A program made the position numbers and the translations under genes. Source: Hyphomicrobiaceae bacterium (GTDB lineage: Bacteria > Pseudomonadota > Alphaproteobacteria > Rhizobiales > Hyphomicrobiaceae). From it: DNA of 64,000 nucleotides. The DNA lies in NCBI GenBank assembly GCA_041397645.1, contig JAWKWE010000006.1, forward strand, positions 362,920 to 426,919, in the 5' to 3' direction. Of this stretch, positions 1 through 9,424 are shown piece by piece. The notes under the pieces were generated by a model, which saw only the letters and a list, made by a program, of their open reading frames with translations, was not told the DNA's origin and did no database searches. Position 1 is the stretch's first letter, and each line of letters opens with the position of its first letter.

Positions 1-1
1 C

Positions 2-445
2 TTGGCGGAGAGGCTGAGGCCTCAGTGGACCAAAGAAGTCATGGATGTGGAGTGGATCGGCTCGGCAATGCGTTTCTTGGAGCAGATCTGGGTTGGGCCT
101 TTCACGCGCTACACGCTGGCAGGCATCATTATAGCGCTCCAGTTGCTAGCTTTTCATCTGTTGCTCGCTGCCGGAAAACGCCGTTTCCAGGACGTCTGGC
201 CCGGCATTCTGCTGTCGATCGGACTGTGGCTGACGTTGGCTAGCCTTTGGTCCAAATACTTGGCGATCACCAACTACTCGCTGTTCTACGCCGGTCTGTC
301 TCAGCTGATGATCGCGATGATCTTTTTCCAGTTTACCGCCATCATCATCCTGCTCGGCGCCGAGCTCAATCGCGGCATCATGGAATTCAAGCGAATGTCG
401 CGCGGCGAGCCTCCACGTGGCGATGGACGTGCCGAGCGCCACTGA
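2..445 (+). CDS. YihY/BrkB-family membrane protein, C-terminal part
   Basis: This is the 3' end of a gene that begins upstream of the window. The 147 visible residues hold hydrophobic segments near residues 37-58, 65-85 and 92-120. The last contains the stretch FFQFTAIIILLGAELN, which is typical of the C-terminus of YihY/BrkB (formerly called RNase BN) inner-membrane proteins. The function of the family is poorly defined. The charged tail after the last segment is usual. The gene converges on ccr, with a bidirectional terminator hairpin between them. The visible reading frame opens at the window edge, so the true start is not in view. Confidence 0.8.
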   Translation: MAERLRPQWTKEVMDVEWIGSAMRFLEQIWVGPFTRYTLAGIIIALQLLAFHLLLAAGKRRFQDVWPGILLSIGLWLTLASLWSKYLAITNYSLFYAGLSQLMIAMIFFQFTAIIILLGAELNRGIMEFKRMSRGEPPRGDGRAERH

Positions 446-477
446 TCACTTTGCTGGTGGCTTGTCAGAAACAAAAA

Positions 478-510
478 ACGCCGGAGCAAAAACTCCAGCG
501 TTTCACTTTG
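478..510. terminator. Bidirectional Rho-independent terminator between the YihY-like gene and ccr
   Basis: ACGCCGGAG and CTCCAGCGT pair with one mismatch around a CAAAAA loop. Read on the minus strand, the hairpin is followed by a run of six T, so it mainly serves ccr. On the plus strand a weaker TTTCACTTT tract follows. Confidence 0.7.
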
Positions 511-528
511 TTGCGCGTGTTGGCTGGC

Positions 529-1860
529 TCAACCCGAACGGTTGTTGCCGGCCTCGATGACATCCTCGACCGTCCGCAGGCCCGTAGTCGGCGCAGACAC
601 GAGCACAGCCATGTTGCCAGGCTTATGCTCATTTCTCATCATACGCATGTGAGCCTTGGGGATCTGCTCCCACGAAAAGACTTCAGACATGCACGGGTCG
701 ATGCGACGCTCGACCACCAGCTTGTTGGCCTGGCTGGCCTGGGCGAGGTTGGCAAAATGCGAACCTTGCACGCGCTTCTGGTGCATCCAGAGATACCGCG
801 CATCCATGGTGAGATTATAGCCCGTCGTACCCGCGCAGATCACGACCATCCCGCCGCGCTTGACGACCTGTACAGAGACCGGGATCGTCGCTTCGCCCGG
901 GTGCTCGAACACACAGTCGACGTTGACGCCTTTGCCGGTGATATCCCAGATCGCCTTGCCGAACTCGCGCATTTGCTTCAGCCACTCATGATACTCGGGC
1001 GTATTCACTTTCGGTAGCTGGCCCCAACACTTGAAGTCCTTCCGGTTGATGACGCCCTTGGCACCCAACTGCATGACGAAATCACGTTTATCATCTTCCG
1101 AGACGACGCCGATGGCGTTGGCGCCAGAGGTGGCGCACAACTGAACGGCGAACGACCCCAAACCACCCGAAGCGCCCCAAACCAGTACGTTATGTCCCGG
1201 TCGCAGCACGTGCGGACGATGGCCGAACAGCATGCGATAGGCGGTCGCCAGGGTCAGCGTGTAGCAGGCGCTTTCTTCCCAGGTGAGATGACGGGGACGC
1301 TCCAGAAGCTGGCGATCCTGCACGCGGCAGAACTGCGCGAACGACCCGTCAGGCGTCTCATAGCCCCAAATGCGCTGGCTCGGCGAAAACATTGGATCGC
1401 CGCCATTGCATTCCTCATCGTCGCCGTCGTCCTGGTTGCAGTGCACGACGACTTCATCGCCGACCTTCCACCGCTTCACCTTCGAGCCGACCGCCCAAAC
1501 GATACCTGAAGCATCGGAACCGGCGATGTGATAGGGCTGCTTATGCACGTCGAACATTGAGATCGGCTTGCCGAGCGACGCCCACACGCCGTTATAATTG
1601 ACACCGGCCGCCATCACGAGCACCAGCACGTCGTGGCTGTCGAGTTCCCAGGTGGGCACTACCTCGACCTGCATCGCCTTGTCGGGCTCGCCTTGCCGAT
1701 CCCGTCTGATAGTCCACGCATACATGTTTTTAGGGACGTGACCGAGCGGCGGAATCTCGCCAACCTCGTAAAGATCCTTCTTCCCCACGCCTGAGACGAA
1801 TTCCGAAGCGGTCATGCCGGCTCCCGTTGAAATTGGATTGGTGGCTGATTGACTAGCCAT
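529..1860 (-). CDS. ccrA: Crotonyl-CoA carboxylase/reductase
   Basis: Predicted 443-residue enzyme of the MDR superfamily. It reductively carboxylates crotonyl-CoA to ethylmalonyl-CoA with NADPH and CO2, the signature step of the ethylmalonyl-CoA pathway. The length matches the family (about 430-450). Visible marks are the N-terminal GroES-like part with AAGVNYNGVWASLG (residues 84-97), HIAGSDASGI (111-120), and the nucleotide-binding loop VWGASGGLGSFA (227-238). The ethylmalonyl-CoA mutase gene lies just to the right on the opposite strand, which supports the assignment. The ATG start at 1860 gives the usual N-terminus. Cytoplasmic. Confidence 0.95.
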   Translation of the reverse strand: MASQSATNPISTGAGMTASEFVSGVGKKDLYEVGEIPPLGHVPKNMYAWTIRRDRQGEPDKAMQVEVVPTWELDSHDVLVLVMAAGVNYNGVWASLGKPISMFDVHKQPYHIAGSDASGIVWAVGSKVKRWKVGDEVVVHCNQDDGDDEECNGGDPMFSPSQRIWGYETPDGSFAQFCRVQDRQLLERPRHLTWEESACYTLTLATAYRMLFGHRPHVLRPGHNVLVWGASGGLGSFAVQLCATSGANAIGVVSEDDKRDFVMQLGAKGVINRKDFKCWGQLPKVNTPEYHEWLKQMREFGKAIWDITGKGVNVDCVFEHPGEATIPVSVQVVKRGGMVVICAGTTGYNLTMDARYLWMHQKRVQGSHFANLAQASQANKLVVERRIDPCMSEVFSWEQIPKAHMRMMRNEHKPGNMAVLVSAPTTGLRTVEDVIEAGNNRSG

Positions 1861-2118
1861 CTTGTTCTGGTCTCCCGGTCTTCAAAGTGTCCGGCCGGTG
1901 CATAAAGCCCCGAGTTGCCATAATGCGTCGATTTGCGTCCCAGCCGTCATTTACGTGCAAGGGAACGGCTGTATGAAGCACGTTTTTGCGCTGCAATGAA
2001 GTGTTTTTGTGCAGGACGCAACCCTGGCGAAATCAATCCTTAACCCGGTTTTGGATAAGTTCGAGAAAGCAGGTATCGCCAGAACCGCCTCTTCTCTATC
2101 CACCGAGGCTGCCGAGCC

Positions 2119-2481
2119 ATGATTCACGAGATTTCCGACTATCTGTTCCAAATTATCGACGTAAGCACGTTTGTCGCTGCTATCTCACTTTGCCTGATCG
2201 CATTCGCCTATTGGCTCGTCCGGGTGATGACCGATTCCATCCTTCTGTCAGTCACATATACGCCGATTATGCTGCTGGGCGGGTTGGCCGCAAACGACTT
2301 TTTCAATAAGCACTTCATCGTCGTCATCCAGCAAGACTCCGATTCCAACACCGTCCTCAACATCGCTGTCGGTATGCTTATTGCCCTGGTCGTGATGTTG
2401 ATCCTTACCCGGGTTGTCTATGCCGTCAGCGAGGCAAAAGCCCGAGCGCGCCGCACCCCCACCGCCGCCGAACTGAACTGA
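2119..2481 (+). CDS. Small membrane protein, function unknown
   Basis: 120 residues with about three hydrophobic segments: residues 14-35, 42-62 and 78-100. The tail is basic (AKARARRTP). It lies between ccr and the ethylmalonyl-CoA mutase gene and is read in the same direction as the latter, but nothing in it suggests a role in that pathway. Composition and codon use fit the neighbours. I do not recognise a family. Confidence 0.7.
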   Translation: MIHEISDYLFQIIDVSTFVAAISLCLIAFAYWLVRVMTDSILLSVTYTPIMLLGGLAANDFFNKHFIVVIQQDSDSNTVLNIAVGMLIALVVMLILTRVVYAVSEAKARARRTPTAAELN

Positions 2482-2660
2482 CCGCCGCCAAAATCGTTCC
2501 GAGCTTTGATCCCGATGCGCCCCAAAAAGGCAGCGTCAACAGTGCATTTTGCATTGCAGTGCACCGCAGTTATCGTATGAAAATGCCTGGGCGATATTGG
2601 GCCGCAGCATCGCATGGCGCGGCCCACTCAGCGTCGCCGGTTAATGACCGAGGAACGAGA

Positions 2661-4667
2661 ATGTCTGACAAGAAAACCGGCACCCCGGCCGCTGTCGCCA
2701 GTCTAACGCGGGACAAGCCCTGGATGTTCAGGACTTATGCCGGCCATTCCACGGCGGCCAAATCCAATGAGCTCTATAAGAAAAACTTAGCCAAAGGTCA
2801 GACAGGCTTATCGATCGCTTTCGACCTGCCCACGCAAACCGGCTACGACAGCGATCATGAGCTGGCACGTGGCGAGGTCGGCAAGGTCGGCGTTCCCGTC
2901 TCCCATATCGGCGATATGCGCACCCTGCTCGACGGCATTCCGCTTGATCAGATGAACACCTCTATGACGATCAACGCGACCGCCGCGTGGCTGCTGTCCC
3001 TCTATGTGGCGACGGCGGATCAGACCAGCGCATCCCGTGCCAAGCTGACGGGAACCATTCAGAATGACATCATCAAGGAGTATCTCTCGCGCGGGACCTA
3101 CGTGTTTCCCCCAGAACCTTCCTTAAAACTCATCAAGGACACGATCGTCTTCTCCACCAAGGAGGTTCCCAAATGGAACCCGACAAACGTGTGCTCCTAC
3201 CACCTCCAGGAAGCTGGGGCGACGCCGGTCCAAGAGTTAGCCTATGCGCTCGCCACCGGACTTGCCGTGCTCGATGGCGTCAAAGCGTCGGGCGAAGTGC
3301 CTGCAGCCGATTTCGGTAACGTCGTCGGCCGCGTTTCTTTCTTCGTGAATGCCGGCATGCGCTTCGTAACTGAGATGTGCAAGATGCGCGCGTTCACCGA
3401 GCTGTGGGACGAGATCACACGCGAACGCTACGGCGTGACCGAGCCGAAGAACCGTTTGTTCCGCTATGGCGTACAAGTGAACTCGCTCGGGCTAACCGAA
3501 CCGCAGGCGGAAAACAACGTCTACCGGATTCTACTCGAGATGCTTGCAGTCACGTTGTCGAAGAACGCGCGCGCGCGCGCCGTGCAGCTGCCTGCCTGGA
3601 ACGAGGCACTCGGATTGCCGCGTCCGTGGGATCAGCAGTGGTCGCTGCGCATGCAGCAGATCCTGGCCTACGAAACCGATCTCCTTGAGTACGGGGACAT
3701 CTTCGACGGATCCACCGAGATCAACAAGAAGGTCGAGGCTCTCAAAGCCGAAGCCAAGGCAGAGCTCGCGACAATTGAGAAAATGGGCGGCGCGGTTGCT
3801 GCAATCGATTACATGAAGCGGCGTCTGGTAGAAAGCAACACGGCGCGCCTTCGCCAGATCGAAACCGGCGAGCAGATCGTCGTTGGCGTCAACAAGTGGA
3901 CCGAGACGGAGGCCTCTCCGCTGTCTTCTGGTACGGACGCCATCCTCGTCGTCGATCCGGCCGTGGAAGCAGAGCAAGTCGCCCGACTCAAGGCATGGCG
4001 CGAACAGCGCGATGCAAAGGCGGTTGTCGCCGCCCTTACCGAACTGGAAAGTGCCGCCAAGGAAGGCCGTAACGTCATGGAGCCGTCCATCGCGTGCGCG
4101 AAGGCCGGTGTTACGACAGGCGAATGGGGCAGCCTGCTGCGTAAAATCTACGGCGAGTATCGCGCCCCTACCGGCGTGGCCCAGGCAGCCGCCCAGCGCG
4201 AAGGCGCTGGCCTCGACGACGTGCGCGCGAGCGTCGATGCGGTCTCAAACAAGCTCGGCCGCCGCATCAAGTTCTTGGTTGGCAAGCCTGGTCTCGATGG
4301 CCATTCAAACGGTGCCGAACAGATCGCGGTTCGCGCACGCGACTGCGGCATGGAAGTGGTCTACGAAGGCATTCGCCTGACACCGGCGCAGATCGTACGC
4401 GCCGCACTCGACGAGGCTGTCCACTGTGTCGGACTTTCGATCCTGTCGGGCTCGCACGTTCCGTTGGTCAAGGAGGTCATGGACCGGATGCGTAAGGAAG
4501 GGCTCGACGACGTACCGGTCGTCGTCGGCGGCATCATTCCCCCGGAGGACGCCAAAACCTTGAAGGCATTCGGAGTGGCGGCAGTCTATACGCCCAAGGA
4601 CTTTCAGTTGAACGACATCATGGCCGACATCGTGCGCCTGGTGGACGGAAACGCGAAGGCTGCGTAA
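2661..4667 (+). CDS. meaA: Ethylmalonyl-CoA mutase (MeaA-type, B12-dependent)
   Basis: 668-residue single-chain mutase that converts ethylmalonyl-CoA to methylsuccinyl-CoA using adenosylcobalamin. The N-terminal part (about residues 15-520) is the methylmalonyl-CoA-mutase-type barrel, with motifs such as IAFDLPTQTGYDSD near residue 50. The C-terminal part is the B12-binding domain, with the base-off motif D546-x-H548-x-x-G551 and later GLSILSGSH and VVVGGIIP. An in-frame ATG also exists at 2559. The start at 2661 is preferred because AGGAACGAG sits just upstream and the protein then begins as in the family. It is the pathway partner of ccr. Methylmalonyl-CoA mutase is the alternative, but the single subunit beside ccr favours this call. 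Confidence 0.92.
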   Translation: MSDKKTGTPAAVASLTRDKPWMFRTYAGHSTAAKSNELYKKNLAKGQTGLSIAFDLPTQTGYDSDHELARGEVGKVGVPVSHIGDMRTLLDGIPLDQMNTSMTINATAAWLLSLYVATADQTSASRAKLTGTIQNDIIKEYLSRGTYVFPPEPSLKLIKDTIVFSTKEVPKWNPTNVCSYHLQEAGATPVQELAYALATGLAVLDGVKASGEVPAADFGNVVGRVSFFVNAGMRFVTEMCKMRAFTELWDEITRERYGVTEPKNRLFRYGVQVNSLGLTEPQAENNVYRILLEMLAVTLSKNARARAVQLPAWNEALGLPRPWDQQWSLRMQQILAYETDLLEYGDIFDGSTEINKKVEALKAEAKAELATIEKMGGAVAAIDYMKRRLVESNTARLRQIETGEQIVVGVNKWTETEASPLSSGTDAILVVDPAVEAEQVARLKAWREQRDAKAVVAALTELESAAKEGRNVMEPSIACAKAGVTTGEWGSLLRKIYGEYRAPTGVAQAAAQREGAGLDDVRASVDAVSNKLGRRIKFLVGKPGLDGHSNGAEQIAVRARDCGMEVVYEGIRLTPAQIVRAALDEAVHCVGLSILSGSHVPLVKEVMDRMRKEGLDDVPVVVGGIIPPEDAKTLKAFGVAAVYTPKDFQLNDIMADIVRLVDGNAKAA

Positions 4668-4774
4668 GGGATCACGCACAGGTGAGAAACCGCGGGAGTA
4701 AGTCGAGCGCACGCTTGCAAGCGTACGCTGTCCTGCTACACGTCCGCCAACGTCCAATGAAGGAGCCATGACCT

Positions 4775-5137
4775 ATGGCGATGAGCGAAGAGACGAGGCG
4801 CCGACTCAACCGCGCACTGTGGACAGACCGGCTGAAGAAAGCGGGCATCGGCGTTGCGATTCTGGCTGCGGTCGCGGCGGTAATAGCTTATCAAAACCTT
4901 GATCTCGCAGTGGACAACAAGCAGGTCGCCGGTGTCATCGAGACGCTCGAGCCGCTTGTTGCGCCTAACACGGTCACCGCAACACAGGGACCGGGGGTTA
5001 CCGTCGGGGTGAAGCTCGACGATGGTCGCCACGTCCGCGTAATAGCTTACAAGTCGCGTAACCCTTATGTCGGCGAACGCATCGAGATCGTCGAGCATCA
5101 CCACCACACCGGTCGCGTTACGCACACGCTCAAATGA
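4775..5137 (+). CDS. Single-span membrane protein, function unknown
   Basis: 120 residues: a basic N-terminus, one membrane segment at about residues 22-41, then a periplasmic-looking beta-rich domain of about 75 residues ending in a short His cluster. AGGAG at 4761-4765 supports the ATG at 4775. The next gene has the same plan (one N-terminal span, then a small beta domain with LDDGRHVRV or LSNGEEIYT), so the two may be distant relatives or partners. No family recognised. Confidence 0.75.
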   Translation: MAMSEETRRRLNRALWTDRLKKAGIGVAILAAVAAVIAYQNLDLAVDNKQVAGVIETLEPLVAPNTVTATQGPGVTVGVKLDDGRHVRVIAYKSRNPYVGERIEIVEHHHHTGRVTHTLK

Positions 5138-5177
5138 TCACCGGACATTGACTCTAGAGCGCGGCAAGTGAGCAGGC

Positions 5178-5501
5178 ATGGAGCGCAAGCGCATGAGCCT
5201 AGGAATGGCTCTCTCGTTTTTGGGATTGGCTGTCTTGGTGCTCGGCCTGCTTGGATATCTGCCGGGCTCCGACGTAGAACAGACGACGGGCGTGGTCACG
5301 TGGTCCCGGGCCGATACCCGATGGAAGGGTGATGCCTACTCCAAGATCCGCGTGCGCCTGTCCAACGGCGAGGAAATCTACACAACCGCGCCGCGTACAC
5401 CGCCCCCCGCTCAGGGCGAGACCATATCCCTGAAGGTTCGCCGCAATATCCTGGGCATAAAGACTTACGTCTGGATGCTCGGACCCTCCCGCACGCCTTG
5501 A
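5178..5501 (+). CDS. Single-span membrane protein, function unknown
   Basis: 107 residues with an N-terminal hydrophobic segment (residues 8-29) followed by a short soluble domain containing VRLSNGEEIYTTAP. The layout matches the preceding gene, 40 bases away in the same direction, so they are probably cotranscribed. The Shine-Dalgarno sequence before the ATG is weak. Function unknown. Confidence 0.65.
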   Translation: MERKRMSLGMALSFLGLAVLVLGLLGYLPGSDVEQTTGVVTWSRADTRWKGDAYSKIRVRLSNGEEIYTTAPRTPPPAQGETISLKVRRNILGIKTYVWMLGPSRTP

Positions 5502-5625
5502 AACGCCTCATTGGCACTTCGCCGCCAAAAGGGCCAGCGCACAGGTGCGCGCCATGGCACACCGAGCGGCGTTGACGGATGGGGAGGACGCGGGATAGAA
5601 GGCGCCTTCGCTAATGTGTATCAAT

Positions 5626-5711
5626 GCCTCTGTGGCGGAACGGTAGACGCGGCAGACTCAAAATCTGCTATCCGCAAGGGTGTGGGGGTTCGAGTCCCTC
5701 CAGGGGCACCA
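5626..5711 (+). tRNA. tRNA-Leu (anticodon CAA)
   Basis: An 86-base class II tRNA. The acceptor stem GCCTCTG pairs with CAGGGGC (one T-G pair). The anticodon stem GCAGA/TCTGC encloses the loop CTCAAAA with anticodon CAA, which reads UUG. There is a long variable arm (CTATCCGCAAGGGTGT), the T arm is GGGGGTTCGAGTCCCTC, and CCA is encoded at 5709-5711. The sequence just after it is tandemly repeated (see the repeat entry). Confidence 0.95.
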
Positions 5712-5866
5712 TTTTTGTTTGCGCGATGCCGCCCGCCAACCCATCGCGCGGGTTCCGGTTCGAGGGAAGTCCTCGAACCTGCACCATTTTTGTTTGCGCG
5801 ATGCCGCCCGCCAGCCCATTGCGCATTCTGGTTCGAGGGAAGTCCTCGAAGCTGCACCGTTTTTCC
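5707..5866 (+). repeat. Tandem repeats of about 75 bp running out of the tRNA-Leu 3' end
   Basis: CACCATTTTTGTTTGCGCGA begins at 5707 (inside the tRNA tail) and recurs at 5782. A shortened CACCGTTTTT follows at 5854. Each unit ends with a hairpin of the form GGTTCGAGG, GAAGT, CCTCGAACC, then CACC and a T run, so each also looks like a Rho-independent terminator whose stem imitates a T arm. About 2.1 copies are visible. Confidence 0.8.
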
Positions 5867-6080
5867 TTGGCGCCATGGTAACCGCACAAATCGCGCCGAC
5901 ACTGGAGGAAATCCCGCCACGGTGAAAAAGACATCAATCCACCAGAAATTGATCTATGTGCGCCCTCCTGCCACACCTTCTGGTCATAACGGCCCTTAGG
6001 GGGATGCCCTCAATTGCCCGGTTTGGATTGAATGTGTTATCGGATCAGCCGTTATTTTTGCCTGTACGGGATACTTTTTG

Positions 6081-7145
6081 ATGCGCGCTGCCAAGGGCTG
6101 TATCCACGCTTTGTCGATGTGTCTTGCGATGCTGTCGGCTGCGGTGTTGACGTCCCAGCACGTGCACGCGAGCCCCGCCCTGCTGTTTGAGGTCGATAAC
6201 GGCAAGGTCCTCTACGCGGAAGATCAGGACGATCTCTGGTTCCCCGCATCGCTTACCAAGATCATGACGGCGTACGTGACCTTTAACGCCATCAAGGCGG
6301 GAAAGCTCAAACTCGACGACAAGATTTCCTGCTCGCTCGTTGCCACGCTTCAACCACCGAGCAAGGTTGGCCTGCCGGTTGGCGGCGAATTGACCGTCGA
6401 CGTCGCGCTGCAAGCGGTGATCATTAAGTCAGCGAACGACGTAACGGTGATGTTGGCCGAAGCTGTTGCTGGATCGGAAACAGCTTTCGTCGACATGATG
6501 AACGCTACAGCCAAGCGGCTCGGCATGACGCGCACGCATTTCGTCAACACCAACGGACTTCCCGAACCAGAGCAGTATACGACGGCGCGCGACCTGGCGA
6601 AGCTGTCGAGGGTCGTGGTCGCGGAGTTCCCCGAATATGCACACTACTGGTCTTCGCCTGCCGTTCGCATAGGCAAGCGACGTCTTGGCAGCCATAACGC
6701 TCTTCTGAAAACCTTTCCCGGCGCCGATGGTCTGAAGACCGGCTTCACCTGCGACTCCGGTTACAACGTCGTTGCCAGCGCCACTCGAGAGGGCCGACGG
6801 CTGATGGCGATTGTGCTGGGCGAGTCCTCAGGCGACGAACGCGCAGTCCGCGCTGCGAGCCTGCTTGAGCATGGCTTTCAAACCTACGACTGGAAGCAGT
6901 TGTTCAACACCACTGACCTGAACAGCCTCCCCGTCGATCCCGACGCCAAACAACTCACAAGCGTGCGCACTACTGTGACCGCCTGGAGCTGCGGCAATCG
7001 CAAAGCGCACGCGAAGAAGGCTAAACGCAAACGCCCGACCAATTCGAAAGCGGTTAAAAAAAAAGACGATGACGCAGCCGAAACATTGAAGGGCACCATC
7101 GAGCCGAAGACCGTTGTGCAGGATACCCCTGCAAAGGCGCAATAG
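6081..7145 (+). CDS. D-alanyl-D-alanine carboxypeptidase (PBP5/6 family)
   Basis: 354 residues with an N-terminal signal peptide (about residues 1-31). The penicillin-binding serine-hydrolase motifs are all present: SLTK (S57, K60), SAN (117-119) and KTG (219-221). The enzyme trims the terminal D-Ala of peptidoglycan stem peptides in the periplasm. The C-terminal 60 residues are Lys/Ala-rich and low complexity, instead of the beta domain and amphipathic anchor of E. coli PBP5. A TTG lies directly before the ATG at 6081; the ATG is chosen. Confidence 0.93.
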   Translation: MRAAKGCIHALSMCLAMLSAAVLTSQHVHASPALLFEVDNGKVLYAEDQDDLWFPASLTKIMTAYVTFNAIKAGKLKLDDKISCSLVATLQPPSKVGLPVGGELTVDVALQAVIIKSANDVTVMLAEAVAGSETAFVDMMNATAKRLGMTRTHFVNTNGLPEPEQYTTARDLAKLSRVVVAEFPEYAHYWSSPAVRIGKRRLGSHNALLKTFPGADGLKTGFTCDSGYNVVASATREGRRLMAIVLGESSGDERAVRAASLLEHGFQTYDWKQLFNTTDLNSLPVDPDAKQLTSVRTTVTAWSCGNRKAHAKKAKRKRPTNSKAVKKKDDDAAETLKGTIEPKTVVQDTPAKAQ

Positions 7146-7462
7146 CTCCAAGCGCCCCATTTGAAGTCAATTTCTCGCGAGACCCTGGGACACCTGTCCC
7201 GCTTTTGAACGCACGGGCTAACGAAGCGCGCGTTTGCCCGCGCGCGTGATGGAGCAGGCTCTTGCCGTGCTTGTATCCAAATAGGCGAAAATCCTACCGC
7301 AATCTCGCGCTTTAACGGGAGCGAAGGCTCCTTAGTACGTCGAAAGGCTTAATTGGCGTTAAACTTAGAACGCGCTGTTAGCGCTCGGCCGGAGAATTGG
7401 CGCTGAACTTGCTTTTACAGTCCGCATCAACGGTTATTTAAGCCGCCGATAGGACTTTATCG
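7146..7462. other. Intergenic stretch without a recognisable gene
   Basis: 317 bases between the carboxypeptidase and the next small gene. I see no convincing reading frame, RNA gene or strong terminator here. Promoters for the downstream genes probably lie in it. Confidence 0.5.
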
Positions 7463-7693
7463 ATGACAGCGACACTGACTTGGCACTCTGACGAAGACGC
7501 AACGCCGACGCCGAATGACGTCACCTTCATGGCTGAGGTTCTCGAAGGCCGCCACGGAACGCTCGCTGCCGACATCGCCGACTTCTTTGCCAGCTATCAC
7601 TGCGAACGCGGCGATGCCGGGCGAGCATGGGCATGGTCGGGAGTTGCCGAGCTGGTCCGCACGCGCGAGCGGGTTCGGCTCGAACAGAACTGA
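7463..7693 (+). CDS. Small acidic protein, function unknown
   Basis: 76 residues with a Phe/Ala-rich middle (GTLAADIADFFASYHCE) and a basic C-terminus. It ends 34 bases before the flippase gene on the same strand, so it probably shares its transcript. No family recognised. Confidence 0.6.
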   Translation: MTATLTWHSDEDATPTPNDVTFMAEVLEGRHGTLAADIADFFASYHCERGDAGRAWAWSGVAELVRTRERVRLEQN

Positions 7694-7727
7694 GCTATCG
7701 CGGCGGACGAATAGACGTTTAGATCAA

Positions 7728-9182
7728 ATGACCAGCGCCACTCTCCAACGGCTGTTTCCGGACCAACCGGCAGGCGCTCAACGCACGCGGGATCATTTTG
7801 AGTCCGGAGAAGACAATCCCGAAAGCCCACAACTCGGATTGATTGCCGCTCTTCTCGCGCAGGGCGTCAACATTCTATCCTCCAACGGAGAGCGTGAGCG
7901 CACGCAGCGCAACGCCATCATCGCGTTTGCCATGCGCTGTCTCAGCGCAGCGCTTCTGTATGCCTCTCAAATCGTGCTCGCGCGTTGGATGGGCGGACAC
8001 GAATACGGCATCTACGTCTTCGTCTGGACATGGGTCCTTATTCTGGGGGGCATGTCGCATCTTGGACTGAACGTCACGGCCATGAGAATGGCACCGACGT
8101 ATCGCGAAACCGGAGAACTCAGCAAGCTGCGTGGGCTGGTGCGCGGCACGCGTTTGATGTCCCTGGCAACCTCTACAGTCGTCATGCTAGTCGGCGTCGC
8201 AGGCGTGTATCTCTTCCAGGATTATGTCCTGAGCCACTACGTTCTTCCACTGTATCTGGCGCTTGTGTGCGTGCCTCTGTTCGCACTGACAGACGTGCAA
8301 GACGGTATTGGGCGCGGCAATGCCTGGATGGGCGTAGCGCTTGCTCCACCCTACGTTCTGCGTCCCGTCTTCGTGCTCCTGACGATGATCGGAGCATATT
8401 CCGCTGGGCTGCCCATGCAGGCGACGACAGCCGCGGGCGCGGCGATCATCGCCACCTGGGGTGCGGGCCTCATCCAAAGCCTAATGATCAACCGCCGTCT
8501 CTCCATAAGTGTTCCCAACGGCCGGCGCGTATATGACTTCAAGGGATGGTTCTCGATTTCACTACCGCTACTCGTCATCCAAGGGTGCGAGCTTGCACTA
8601 CAGAATACCGACCTCCTCGTCATATCGCACTTCATGACACCAACCGACGTCGGCATCTATTTCGCCGCCGGCAAAACCATGGCTCTGATCATGTTCGTGC
8701 ATTACGCAGTCGGCAGCGCAGTCGCCAACAAGTTCGCCGCCCTGCATGCGCGCGGCGACCGGGAGAGCCTGCGCAGCTTCGTCACGGATGCGGTGAATTG
8801 GACCTTCTGGCCCTCGCTGGCCGGAGCCATTCTCATCCTCGCTCTAGGTAAGCCTCTGCTCTGGCTGTTTGGACCGCAGTTCGAAGCCGGGTATCCGGTC
8901 ATGTGCATCCTGGTCGCCGGCTTCCTTTTCCGCTCCTCAATGGGACCTGCAGAATTCCTGCTCAACATGCTCGGCGAGCAGGCCCTGTGCGCCACCGTTC
9001 TTTTCTCAGCAGCCATGCTCGACATCGTGCTGAATTTTGCGCTCGTGCCACGCTACGGCCTGGTCGGCGCCGCGGCCGCAACCTCTGTCTCTCTGATGAT
9101 GGCGGCACTGATGAATTACATCGTGGTTTGGCGGCGCCTGGGGATCGAAATCGCGATTTGGCGCAATCTCCCCAAATTCTAG
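7728..9182 (+). CDS. Polysaccharide flippase (Wzx/MATE-like, MOP superfamily)
   Basis: 484-residue polytopic protein with about 12-14 hydrophobic segments after a polar N-terminus of about 60 residues. The pattern fits oligosaccharide flippases of the polysaccharide_synt/MurJ-MATE group, which move lipid-linked sugars across the inner membrane. An upstream extension to 7515 overlaps the preceding small gene in another frame, so I start at the ATG at 7728. No glycosyltransferase genes flank it, so the substrate cannot be inferred. Confidence 0.85.
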   Translation: MTSATLQRLFPDQPAGAQRTRDHFESGEDNPESPQLGLIAALLAQGVNILSSNGERERTQRNAIIAFAMRCLSAALLYASQIVLARWMGGHEYGIYVFVWTWVLILGGMSHLGLNVTAMRMAPTYRETGELSKLRGLVRGTRLMSLATSTVVMLVGVAGVYLFQDYVLSHYVLPLYLALVCVPLFALTDVQDGIGRGNAWMGVALAPPYVLRPVFVLLTMIGAYSAGLPMQATTAAGAAIIATWGAGLIQSLMINRRLSISVPNGRRVYDFKGWFSISLPLLVIQGCELALQNTDLLVISHFMTPTDVGIYFAAGKTMALIMFVHYAVGSAVANKFAALHARGDRESLRSFVTDAVNWTFWPSLAGAILILALGKPLLWLFGPQFEAGYPVMCILVAGFLFRSSMGPAEFLLNMLGEQALCATVLFSAAMLDIVLNFALVPRYGLVGAAAATSVSLMMAALMNYIVVWRRLGIEIAIWRNLPKF

Positions 9183-9424
9183 GCCCTGCCGCCTGCTGAG
9201 AATCAGTCTTCGCGACGCGGTGCCTGCCCCCATCCTTCGCGCTTTTTCAGAGCCCAATACGGTCAGTAATTTGTGGGCACTGCCAAAAGTGTTGCAGCAC
9301 AACCTTGCCTTTGAGTACCCAGACCCTGCTATAACGCCCTTCAGCGAAAGACTCGCGTTCACCGTGTGCCGGGGGGAGTTTGGCCATGCGCGTGCGAATG
9401 AGAAGCCAAGAGGGAGTTGGTCAC

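Noticed and set aside
529..1509. Plus-strand frames opposite ccr
   Set aside because: Shadows of the ccr coding strand; no ribosome sites and no coding character.
3237..4380. Several frames of 60-165 codons within the mutase gene
   Set aside because: High-GC shadows of the mutase; the mutase frame is continuous and clearly homologous.
5511..5999. Reading frames of 60-160 codons on both strands across tRNA-Leu and its repeats
   Set aside because: They run through the tRNA and the tandem repeats, and their translations merely reflect those repeats.
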